Source of the DNA: Planctomycetota bacterium
GTDB lineage: Bacteria; Planctomycetota; Phycisphaerae; Phycisphaerales; UBA1924
Direction: 5' to 3'
NCBI GenBank assembly: GCA_017303565.1
Contig: JAFLCM010000082.1
Location: 1 to 8,672 of the forward strand
DNA: 8,672 bases
The position numbers and the translations under genes were made by a program. Below the pieces are notes generated by a model that did no database searches, was not told the origin of the DNA, and worked only from the letters and a program-made list of their open reading frames with translations. This document shows positions 1 through 6,528 of this stretch, in pieces. Numbering within the stretch: the stretch's first letter is position 1; the number at the start of each line of letters is the position of its first letter.

Positions 1-279
1 ACCCGCCGTCCGCGCCAGGTTGATCGCCACGGTCCGCAGCCACGGGCGCACCGCCGCGGGGTCCTTCAGGTCCGCCGCCCCGCGCACCAGCCGCACCGCG
101 ACTTCCTGCAGGAGGTCTTCCAGGTCGGCGTCCCTGGGCATGTGGGCCAGCAGGATCGCCGCCACCCAGCGCCGATGCGAGGACCACAGTTCGTGCAGCG
201 CCGGCGAATGGGCCGACCACGACACCCCCCCGGCATCGAAGCCGTCCGGTTCATCTCGGAATGGGCCTTGGCTCCTCAT
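1..279 (-). CDS. ECF-type RNA polymerase sigma factor, N-terminal part (runs off the window)
   Basis: Reading the minus strand from the ATG at 279 gives 93 open codons to the window edge, so the gene is partial at its C-terminus. Residues about 28-93 resemble sigma-70 region 2: a core-binding helix around DLEDLLQEVAVRLVRG (52-67), then RPWLRTVAINLAR (78-90), as in regions 2.3/2.4 of ECF sigma factors. Such proteins are usually 160-200 residues, so region 4, which reads the -35 element, is missing here. The first 25 residues are a poorly conserved leader. The start is preceded by a weak purine stretch (AGAAAG). The gene is divergent from tatC. It would direct RNA polymerase to a specific promoter set, but neither its anti-sigma factor nor its targets can be told from this window. 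The family call is fairly sure; the exact ECF group is not. Confidence 0.8.
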   Translation of the reverse strand, partial: MRSQGPFRDEPDGFDAGGVSWSAHSPALHELWSSHRRWVAAILLAHMPRDADLEDLLQEVAVRLVRGAADLKDPAAVRPWLRTVAINLARTAG

Positions 280-399
280 GGGCTTTCTGTTCTGACGCGC
301 CGCACCCACCGATCCGGCATCCGCCCGCCATGATTGGGGCTATCGTGCCCGTCCGCACCGCCTCCGCTCGCTCCCCGATCCTAACATTCGCCGACCACG
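280..399. other. Divergent intergenic region between the sigma factor and tatC
   Basis: 120 bases between two divergent start codons, so it should hold promoters for both directions. TAACAT at 382-387 is a poor -10 candidate (four of six) and too close to the tatC start to be convincing; its TAA is also the in-frame stop that bounds tatC. No inverted repeat, riboswitch-like structure or clear -35 was seen. Confidence 0.4.
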
Positions 400-1385
400 A
401 TGCCCACACCGACGCGCGTCATGTCCTTCGGCGATCACCTCGAGGAGTTGCGAACCCGCGTCTTCTGGGCCCTCGTCGGCCCGCTCCCCGTCTTCGTGGT
501 GTGCCTGATCTTCGGCGGCCCGCTCCTGGAGTTCATCACCGCCCCGCTGCGCACCGCCCTCATCCGCGCCGGCGAGTCGCCCCACCTCATCGCCACCAGC
601 CCCGTCGAACCTTTCGCCGTCTACATGAAGGTCGCCGCGGTGGTCACGCTGCTCGTCGGCATGCCGTGGGTGCTCTACCAGTTGTGGCTCTTCGTCGCCC
701 CGGGTCTCTACGCCAAAGAGCGCCGCTTCATCTACTTCCTGCTGCCGCTCTCGGGCACCATGACCGCGCTGGGCCTCGCGTTCCTCTACTGGGTGCTGCT
801 CCCGCTGAGCCTCGTGTTCCTCATCGAGTTCGGCACCGGGCTGGTCCGTCCACACATCACCGGCGTCGAAGCCCCGGCGGGCATGGTGTTCCCCTCGCTT
901 CCCGCGCTCGCCGGCGACCCCACCGGCGCCACGCCCGGGCAGATGTGGCTCAACACCGAACTCAACCAGCTCCGCATCCAGACCGACGCGGGCAAGGTCC
1001 TCGCCCTGAACGTCCACAGCGGCGCGGGCATCGCCCAAGAGTACCGCCTCGGCGAGTACGTCAACCTCGTGTTCCTCCTCGGCCTCGCCTTCGCCGTCGC
1101 CTTCCAGACCCCCATCGTGCTCATGCTGCTCTCGTGGATCGGCATGCTCGACGCTTCGATGCTCACCAAGTACCGGCGCCAGGCCCTCTTCGGCGCGGTC
1201 GTCCTCGCCGCGCTGCTACCCACCCAGGACCCCGCCTCGCTCCTGGTCCTCACCGCGGTGATGTACGGCCTCTACGAGTTCGGCGTCCTGCTCATGCGGT
1301 TCGTCCCCGCCTCGCGCGTCGCCCGCGGGCTGAAGGACCGTCCCGCGCTCGCCGCCGGCAACGACGGGCATTTGGACGACGAATC

Positions 1386-1389
<4 letters not shown>
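400..1389 (+). CDS. tatC: Sec-independent protein translocase subunit TatC
   Basis: Polytopic inner-membrane core of the twin-arginine translocase, which binds RR signal peptides and exports folded proteins. Family signatures visible: HLEELR at residues 13-18 in the cytoplasmic N-terminus, SPVEPF (67-72) in the first outer loop, YQLWLFVAPGLYAKERR (93-109) with the conserved Glu at 107, and YEFGVLLM near the last helix (292-299). Six hydrophobic segments can be picked out. At 329 residues it is longer than E. coli TatC (about 258), mainly through roughly 65 extra residues (about 145-217) in an outer loop before EYVNLVF. The usual TPPD-like motif after the fifth helix reads LLPTQDPAS (272-280). 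An in-frame TAA at 382 limits the start to ATG 400 or ATG 421 (residue 8); neither has a clear ribosome site. No tatA or tatB is adjacent. The stop overlaps the tadA start. Confidence 0.95.
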
Positions 1390-1916
<527 letters not shown>

Positions 1917-1960
1917 ACCCCCCCGGGCCCCCGCCACTCGCCCCGGTCCACAGCCCCCGA

Positions 1961-2293
1961 TCACGCCCCGGCGGTCGCCATGTCCGGCACGATCGTGAAC
2001 ACGCGGTCGAGCCGCGCGATCTCGAAGATCGAACGCACCTTGTCCTGCATCCCGCACAGCACCAGCTTCGTGCTCGTCCGCCGCGCGATCTGCATCGCCT
2101 CCACCAGCGTCGCCACGCCGGAGCTGTCCATGTACGGCACCTTCGCCAGGTCGACGATCACCCGCGCCGGACGCGACTCCAGCACCTTCTTCAGGTGACC
2201 CTGGAACTCGCGCGAGCAGTTCAGGTCGACGTCCCCGACGGGTCCCACGACCACGATGGCGCCCTTGATTTCGATGGTGACTTGCAGCGCCAT
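1961..2293 (-). CDS. STAS-domain anti-sigma factor antagonist (SpoIIAA/RsbV-like)
   Basis: A single-domain STAS protein of 110 residues, the normal length for this family. When unphosphorylated it binds the anti-sigma kinase and frees the sigma factor; the kinase inactivates it by phosphorylating a serine. The phosphorylation loop MDSSGVATLVEA is present, with Asp56 and the serine pair 57/58. The beta strand RVIVDLAKVPY precedes it and the following strand is TKLVLCGM (75-82). The gene lies 3 bp after the anti-sigma kinase gene on the same strand, so the two are almost certainly co-transcribed and probably translated in similar amounts. In Bacillus operons the antagonist comes first; here the order is reversed. 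The dephosphorylating PP2C phosphatase is not in this window. It converges on tadA with 44 bp between the stops. Confidence 0.9.
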   Translation of the reverse strand: MALQVTIEIKGAIVVVGPVGDVDLNCSREFQGHLKKVLESRPARVIVDLAKVPYMDSSGVATLVEAMQIARRTSTKLVLCGMQDKVRSIFEIARLDRVFTIVPDMATAGA

Positions 2294-2296
2294 AGG

Positions 2297-2827
2297 TCAG
2301 CCCTTCGTTTTCGCCAGCGCGGGGCGCCGTTCGCCCGCGCTCTCGGGTTTCGTGTCAAGAACTTTCGTCATGATGAGTCTCATCCCCCCCTGCGGCCCGG
2401 ATCGCTTCTCGAACTTCGCCGCCGACATGATCTGCTTGATGATGTGCACACCCAGCCCGCCGGGGCGCACGTCCGCCAGGTCGCGGCTCTTGATCAGGTC
2501 GGGCTCCACCTGGCGCGCCTCGTCCTCGATCACGATCCGGATGCCCCCGGCCACCCCCGCGACCGTTTCATCTTCCAGCGGCCAGATCCGCAGCCAGATC
2601 GGACGGTCCGGCGCTTCCTGGTACCCGTGGCGGATCACGTTGCACAGCGCCTCGTCCACCGCCAGCGCCAACTGCCCCGACGTCTGCTCGTCGAAGCCGA
2701 ACCGCCGCGCGATCGACGACACCGCGTCCCTCGCCCCGCACAGGTACCGCGGCTGGCTGAGCAGCCTCAGTTCCACGTGCGGCGCCGAACCGGGCACCGC
2801 GTCGAGTTCAGTCCGCGCTTTCGACAC
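2297..2827 (-). CDS. Anti-sigma regulatory factor, GHKL serine kinase (RsbW/SpoIIAB-like)
   Basis: A 176-residue cytoplasmic protein with the HATPase_c_2 fold used by anti-sigma kinases: it sequesters a sigma factor and phosphorylates a STAS antagonist. The N-box is AVDEALCNVIRHGY with Glu59 and Asn63 for Mg-ATP. The G1 region is IEDEARQVEPDL (Asp102, with Ala where many GHKL proteins have Gly), and the G2 ATP lid is RPGGLGVHIIKQIM (121-134). The C-terminal strand GGMRLIMTKVL closes the fold, followed by a charged tail of about 18 residues. The start is GTG, well supported by GGAGG four bases upstream. The STAS gene follows after 3 bp and is the likely substrate. The controlled sigma factor is not identifiable; the partial ECF factor at the left edge is not an obvious client, because partner switching normally acts on other sigma groups. 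Confidence 0.9.
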   Translation of the reverse strand: MSKARTELDAVPGSAPHVELRLLSQPRYLCGARDAVSSIARRFGFDEQTSGQLALAVDEALCNVIRHGYQEAPDRPIWLRIWPLEDETVAGVAGGIRIVIEDEARQVEPDLIKSRDLADVRPGGLGVHIIKQIMSAAKFEKRSGPQGGMRLIMTKVLDTKPESAGERRPALAKTKG

Positions 2828-2831
2828 TCGG

Positions 2832-2836
2832 CCTCC
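2832..2836 (-). promoter_or_regulatory. Shine-Dalgarno site (GGAGG) of the anti-sigma kinase gene
   Basis: On the minus strand GGAGG sits four bases before the GTG at 2827. It is the strongest ribosome site in the window and fixes the non-ATG start of the kinase gene. Confidence 0.6.
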
Positions 2837-2851
2837 GAGGTTGACCCTCTT

Positions 2852-2879
2852 CCGACCCGCCCCGATCCGACCCGCCCCG
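2852..2879. repeat. Two-copy 13-bp direct repeat, 15-bp spacing, in the kinase leader
   Basis: CCGACCCGCCCCG occurs at 2852-2864 and exactly again at 2867-2879, separated by AT. It lies in the 69-bp gap between the lipoprotein gene and the anti-sigma kinase gene, upstream of the kinase ribosome site. A paired regulator-binding site is possible, but low-complexity GC drift explains it equally well. Two copies only, so this is not an array. Confidence 0.5.
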
Positions 2880-2893
2880 TGCCAACCAATGAG

Positions 2894-2899
2894 ATTCTA
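2894..2899 (-). promoter_or_regulatory. Possible -10 element (TAGAAT) for the anti-sigma kinase/STAS pair
   Basis: Read on the minus strand this is TAGAAT, five of six matches to TATAAT, in one of the few AT-containing spots of the region. It overlaps the lipoprotein stop codon and would give a leader of about 60 bases before the GTG at 2827. No good -35 is seen at the right distance; the nearest is a weak TTGGCG spaced too closely. It would allow the switch pair to be expressed apart from the upstream genes. Tentative. Confidence 0.2.
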
Positions 2900-3262
2900 G
2901 GACGACCCGCGTGCGCCAACCGCGGCGTCGCCTTTCCCCCCGGAAACCTGATCGGCCCACGCGTTCCAGCGCTTCAACGCCTCCCGCTGGCGGGCGTGCG
3001 AAACGTTTGGGTTGTAACCGAAGGTCTCCCCGGCGTTCATCTCCACCGCCGCCCGAAACGAAAGCATCCGCAGCGCGGGGTCCTGACTGGCGAAGTTCTC
3101 GACGAGTTCTCGGGCCTTGCCCCGATCGCCCGTCCGCGCCGCCGTCGCCACCGCGTTCACCCGCTCCGCCGGGTCGATCGAGTTGAAACCCGATCCGGTC
3201 TCGGGCAGCGAGCAACCGGACAGACCCACCGCGGCCACCACCACTGGGCCCCTTGGCTTCAT
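2897..3262 (-). CDS. Small predicted lipoprotein with HEAT-like helical repeat
   Basis: A 121-residue protein with a short lipoprotein signal: basic start (Lys2, Arg4), hydrophobic stretch, and lipobox LSGC with acceptor Cys17. It should be anchored in the cell envelope by a lipid. The mature part has two helix-forming stretches, DPAERVNAVATAARTGDR (30-47) and DPALRMLSFRAAVEMNAG (61-78), that look like HEAT/Armadillo repeat units. They are followed by GETFGYNPNVSHARQREALKRWNAW (78-102). I recall similar GY...R..A...W..W tails in planctomycete HEAT proteins, but could not check this. The last 15 residues are Gly/Ala-rich. It lies between the transglutaminase-like gene (71 bp upstream) and the anti-sigma kinase (69 bp downstream) on the same strand. 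No catalytic residues are visible; a scaffold or assembly role is only a guess. The start lacks a clear ribosome site. Confidence 0.75.
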   Translation of the reverse strand: MKPRGPVVVAAVGLSGCSLPETGSGFNSIDPAERVNAVATAARTGDRGKARELVENFASQDPALRMLSFRAAVEMNAGETFGYNPNVSHARQREALKRWNAWADQVSGGKGDAAVGARGSS

Positions 3263-3333
3263 GGGGGCACTCTACCGCGCCGCGGGCCGTCCGCGCGCCG
3301 GGACCACCCGCCACAAAGACCCCGCCGCGGACC

Positions 3334-4848
3334 CTATTTCGACACCGCGATGTGGATCTTGAGCTTCCCGATCACGTCCGTCAGCATCACCAGCGAGTTC
3401 AGCGCGTCCGCGTCGCTCAGGTCGCTGTACGACAGCGCGATGTGCGTCGCGTCGAACACCACGTCGTCCGGCAGCACCGCGTCCAGGTCCAGCCAGTACC
3501 GATCGTCTCCGTTCTCGATCCACGCCTGTGTCCACATGTGGTACACGAACACGTTCCGCTGGCCCTCGAACTGATCGGCGTAGATCACACCGCTCACGGT
3601 CCGGCTGGGGATCCCCTGGGCCCGCAAGAGCGCCGCCAGCAGCACCGCGTGCTCGGTGCAATCGCCTTGGCGGGTCCGAACCACCTCCGACGCCGTCCCC
3701 ATCCCCACGCCCAGGTTCTTCTTCTCGATCGCGTTGAACACAGCCCGGCGGAGCACCTTGGACTTCTCGACGATGTTGTTCGGGTCCTTCATCCCCTCGA
3801 CGGCCTTCTTCGCCATCTCGACCACCATCGGGTCCTGCGCGTCGCACGCCCGGCTCGACGCCAGGTACTTCTCCTTCTCGAACAGCGGAAGGTCCTCCTT
3901 CACCGGCCAGTTCGCGTCCACCTTCACCAGCACCTCAACGGGGCCGGTCGCGGTGGGACGCTGCGCCCCGTCCTGCGTCTTCTCCAGGAACGTCAGCGAC
4001 CCGCCGTCGGTCCGCATCACCGAGTACATCGCGTTGATCGTCTGCCGCGCCGGCAGCTCGAACGTCCCCGTAGGCACGATCGTCGTCTGCGCCATCGCCT
4101 CGGGCGCCTTGAACGGGCTCTTGGCCACCTGCTCGTCCGAAAGCAGCATCGTCAGCCGCATCCCGGCGATCTCGACCTCCGTCCGCACCGGGCGGCCCTT
4201 CTCGTCCACCCAGTCGACATTCTTGATGCCGGGCAGCACGCTCGCCTCGGTCTCCCACTTGGTCGCGGGCACCACCACGCCCATCCCCTCGGCGGTGGTG
4301 TTCGCCTCCAGCACGTTCACCCTGGTCTCGAACGCCTCCGGCCCGGTCGTTGCCGAGACCGTCCGGAACGCGAAGGACTTCTCGCCCGCCTTGATCTTCT
4401 CCGCGACCAGCTTCTCGACCCCGCCCGGGGTCAGCCAGTCGCCGGTGATCGCCGGGTGCTTGATCTCCTTCTTGATGCCCGCCTGCTCGGTCACCTCGGT
4501 CACGCCCTCGGGGGTGAAGGTGTATGAGGTCTTCAGTTTCATCAGGCCCAGATTCTGATCCTGGAACATCGACACCGGCTTGGCGTCGGGCGTCTCAACG
4601 AAACCGGACTTGAGCGTGATGCTCATGTCCTGACCGGCTCGGGCGAGCGTGAACGTCATCTCCTGCTCGGTGGTCAGGTTGCCGTCGCCCTGCGTTCGCG
4701 TCTCGCGCATGTGCCCGGCCTTCTGCCCATCCAGCAGCAGCACGTACCACCGCGTCTCCGCCTCCCCAGCCAGCGCCGGCGAAACCGCGCCCAGCACCAC
4801 CAGCGCCGCCAGCATCCGAGTCACGATCGCCATCACAGGGGTTTTCAT
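3334..4848 (-). CDS. Secreted transglutaminase-like (papain-fold) domain protein
   Basis: A 504-residue protein with a Sec signal peptide (hydrophobic 8-25, cleavage likely after SPALA, residue 27). Residues about 30-330 form a beta-rich region with no domain I can name. The C-terminal part carries a transglutaminase core: RQGDCTEHAVLLAALLRAQGIPSRTVSGV (393-421) with catalytic Cys397, FVYHMWTQAW with His437, and YWLDLDAVLP, where Asp456 sits at the usual third position. Bacterial members act as cysteine proteases, amidases or cross-linking enzymes, mostly on proteins or peptidoglycan, so the substrate here is unknown. The tail (about 467-504) has an amphipathic stretch ending GKLKIHIAVSK. The start has AAGGAA five bases upstream. 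It heads the leftward run that continues with the lipoprotein and the anti-sigma pair, and is divergent from tatD. All three catalytic residues are present, so it is probably active. Confidence 0.88.
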   Translation of the reverse strand: MKTPVMAIVTRMLAALVVLGAVSPALAGEAETRWYVLLLDGQKAGHMRETRTQGDGNLTTEQEMTFTLARAGQDMSITLKSGFVETPDAKPVSMFQDQNLGLMKLKTSYTFTPEGVTEVTEQAGIKKEIKHPAITGDWLTPGGVEKLVAEKIKAGEKSFAFRTVSATTGPEAFETRVNVLEANTTAEGMGVVVPATKWETEASVLPGIKNVDWVDEKGRPVRTEVEIAGMRLTMLLSDEQVAKSPFKAPEAMAQTTIVPTGTFELPARQTINAMYSVMRTDGGSLTFLEKTQDGAQRPTATGPVEVLVKVDANWPVKEDLPLFEKEKYLASSRACDAQDPMVVEMAKKAVEGMKDPNNIVEKSKVLRRAVFNAIEKKNLGVGMGTASEVVRTRQGDCTEHAVLLAALLRAQGIPSRTVSGVIYADQFEGQRNVFVYHMWTQAWIENGDDRYWLDLDAVLPDDVVFDATHIALSYSDLSDADALNSLVMLTDVIGKLKIHIAVSK

Positions 4849-4853
4849 CGTGG

Positions 4854-4859
4854 TTCCTT
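4854..4859 (-). promoter_or_regulatory. Shine-Dalgarno site (AAGGAA) of the transglutaminase-like gene
   Basis: On the minus strand AAGGAA ends five bases before the ATG at 4848, which supports that start and the signal peptide that follows it. Confidence 0.5.
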
Positions 4860-4903
4860 GTTCGACCGGTCGGCCCGGAGCGCTCGACAGAGCGGGCCCG
4901 ACA

Positions 4904-4935
4904 GGGGCTCAAGCCCCGCAATCCTCGCCGCGAGG
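4904..4935. repeat. Two adjacent short inverted repeats in the divergent transglutaminase/tatD gap
   Basis: GGGGCT-CA-AGCCCC at 4904-4917 is a perfect 14-base palindrome-like repeat. CCTCG-CCG-CGAGG at 4923-4935 is a second perfect repeat six bases further on. Both lie in the 145-bp region between two divergent starts, where promoters and operators are expected. No T-tract follows either one, so they do not look like terminators. They could be operator half-sites or chance in GC-rich DNA. The rest of the gap shows no recognisable -35/-10 pair. Confidence 0.4.
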
Positions 4936-4993
4936 CCGGCCACGCCCGCCGGGGGGCCTCGAGACCTTCCGGGGGCCACTAGAGTAGGACCGC

Positions 4994-5785
4994 ATGATCG
5001 ATACCCACTGCCACCTGACATTTCCCGACTACGACGGGCGGATCCCCGACGTACTCCGGGAAGCCCGCGAGGTCGGCGTCACCGGGTGCATCACCATCTC
5101 CACCACCACCGTCGACTGCTTCCACGCGCTCCGCATCGCCCGCTCCCACGACCGGGTCTGGTGCACCGCCGGCGTCCACCCCCTCTACAGCGACAAGGCC
5201 CCCCACCGCTGGGAAGCCCTGAAAGAAGTCGGCTGCGATCCCCGCTGCCTCGCCTGGGGCGAACTCGGCCTCGACAACCACTACCCCAACCCTCCTCGCG
5301 AAACGCAGCGCCGCGTGCTCGAAGCGCAGATCGCCGCCATCGAATCGCTCGCGGAGGCCGGCATGGTCAAGCCCGTCGTCCTCCATTGCCGCGAGGCGTT
5401 CGCCGACCTGATCCCCATCCTGCGTGCCTCCCGCCTGAACCCGCAGCGCATGGTCTTCCACTGCTTCACGGGCACACCCGACGACATGCGCATGATCGTT
5501 GACTTCGGCGCCTGGGCCTCCTTTACGGGCGTCCTCACCTACAAGAACGCCCAGGCGGTCCGCGACGCGGCGAAGATCCTCCCGATCGACCGCGTCATGG
5601 TCGAGACCGACGCCCCGTTCCTCTCCCCCGAGCCGCACCGCGCCAAGCGCCCCAACACCCCGGCGATGGTCACCCTCGTCGCCAAAGCGCTCGCCCAGGT
5701 CCACAGCCTCGGGTACGACGACACGCACGCCCGCCTGAACGACAACACCTCCCGGTTCTTCGGCATCCCCGCCGAAGCCGCCTAG
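4994..5785 (+). CDS. TatD-family metal-dependent hydrolase (putative DNase)
   Basis: A 263-residue TIM-barrel amidohydrolase-superfamily protein of normal TatD length. Expected metal ligands are in place: THCH with His5 and His7 at the start, GELGLD with Glu90, VVLHCREA with His131, FHCFTG with His156, and ETDAPFLSPEPHRAKRPNTP with Asp206. Family members (E. coli TatD, YcfH, YjjV) are metal-dependent 3'-5' exonucleases linked to DNA repair or turnover. Despite the name they are not part of the Tat translocase, so the tatC gene in this window is not evidence of a shared job. The ATG start has AGGA four bases upstream. A methyltransferase-like gene follows after 25 bp on the same strand, probably as one transcript. 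Which TatD paralogue it matches cannot be settled by eye. Confidence 0.93.
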   Translation: MIDTHCHLTFPDYDGRIPDVLREAREVGVTGCITISTTTVDCFHALRIARSHDRVWCTAGVHPLYSDKAPHRWEALKEVGCDPRCLAWGELGLDNHYPNPPRETQRRVLEAQIAAIESLAEAGMVKPVVLHCREAFADLIPILRASRLNPQRMVFHCFTGTPDDMRMIVDFGAWASFTGVLTYKNAQAVRDAAKILPIDRVMVETDAPFLSPEPHRAKRPNTPAMVTLVAKALAQVHSLGYDDTHARLNDNTSRFFGIPAEAA

Positions 5786-5810
5786 CCAACCCCGCCGCCA
5801 CCCGCCGATC

Positions 5811-6443
5811 GTGAAGAAGAAACAGCGCCTCATCCCCGTCGACCTCGACCCCCTGCCGCCGCTCGACGAGCGCCTCACGAAGGTCGCCGCCATGGCCGAC
5901 GAGGAGGCCGACGCCTTCATCGAACGACACACCCACGACCCCGTGCCCGGCTTCGTCCCCTGCGACTTCGCCCTGACGGCCCGCGCCCTCACCGCCATCA
6001 AGCGCCACTCGCTCTCCACCGGACTCGAACTCTGCGAGTGGGGCTCGGGCATCGGCGGCGTCACGATCGCCGCCTCCATCCTCGGCTTCGACGCCGTCGG
6101 CATCGAGATCAACCCCGACTTGGTCGACACCTCCCGCGCCCTCGCCGACCGCTGCCTCGCCTCGAACGCCCGCTTCGTCTGCGGCTCGTTCGTCCCCGAC
6201 GGCGCCGACACCCACATCGACTCCGTCGACGAGATCGTCTGGCTCGTCTCGGGCGGCGCCGACGCCCACGAGGAACTCGGCATGGGGATCGACGACTTCG
6301 ACGTCATCTTCGCCTACCCGTGGCCGGGCGAAGAGGCCGTCCTCATCAACCTCTTCGAGCGCTACTCCGCCGCCGGCGCCATGCTCGTCACCTACAACGG
6401 CGTCGAGGGCATGAAGGCCTACCGCAAGGCCTCAGGGCGTTGA
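5811..6443 (+). CDS. Predicted class I SAM-dependent methyltransferase-like protein
   Basis: A 210-residue cytoplasmic protein. Residues 73-83 (ELCEWGSGIGG) match the glycine-rich motif I of Rossmann-fold methyltransferases. GIEINPDLV follows, with Glu99 at the end of the second strand to hold the SAM ribose. DVIFAYPWPGEE (164-175) resembles motif IV, and AGAMLVTYNG (188-197) a later strand. The N-terminal 60 residues are polar with no identified domain. The substrate is unknown: the PWPGEE motif is not the NPPY/DPPY of DNA or N-methyltransferases. The only start ahead of the conserved part is GTG 5811 (ATG 5892 would also keep motif I); no ribosome site is visible, so translation may be coupled to the tatD homologue 25 bp upstream. 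It converges on the dockerin-ended gene with 85 bp between the stops. Confidence 0.72.
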   Translation: MKKKQRLIPVDLDPLPPLDERLTKVAAMADEEADAFIERHTHDPVPGFVPCDFALTARALTAIKRHSLSTGLELCEWGSGIGGVTIAASILGFDAVGIEINPDLVDTSRALADRCLASNARFVCGSFVPDGADTHIDSVDEIVWLVSGGADAHEELGMGIDDFDVIFAYPWPGEEAVLINLFERYSAAGAMLVTYNGVEGMKAYRKASGR

Positions 6444-6528
6444 AAGAAAGCAGTCCGGACGGACGGCGTGGCCGCGCGCCCGCTCGGGCCGGAGAAGGAC
6501 CGCTTCAAGGACCCGCGCCGACCGAGCA

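Noticed and set aside
261..1385. Long plus-strand open frame ahead of tadA
   Set aside because: It overlaps tatC in another frame, and its translation is a run of Arg/Pro/His typical of an out-of-frame reading of GC-rich DNA. Only the part from GTG 1386 is real (TadA).
1917..1960. C/G runs between the convergent tadA and STAS genes, as a bidirectional terminator
   Set aside because: The GGGCCC-type symmetry is short, has no loop of suitable size and no T-run.
3253..4527. 424-codon plus-strand open frame
   Set aside because: Antisense shadow of the transglutaminase-like gene, with His/Arg/Leu-rich nonsense composition.
4979..6307. 442-codon minus-strand open frame
   Set aside because: Antisense to the TatD and methyltransferase genes, both with intact motifs; the translation has no recognisable domain.
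6478..6489. GCCC-GCTC-GGGC hairpin between the convergent methyltransferase and dockerin-ended genes, as a terminator
   Set aside because: Four- to five-base stem with no T-tract on either strand; expected by chance at this GC content.
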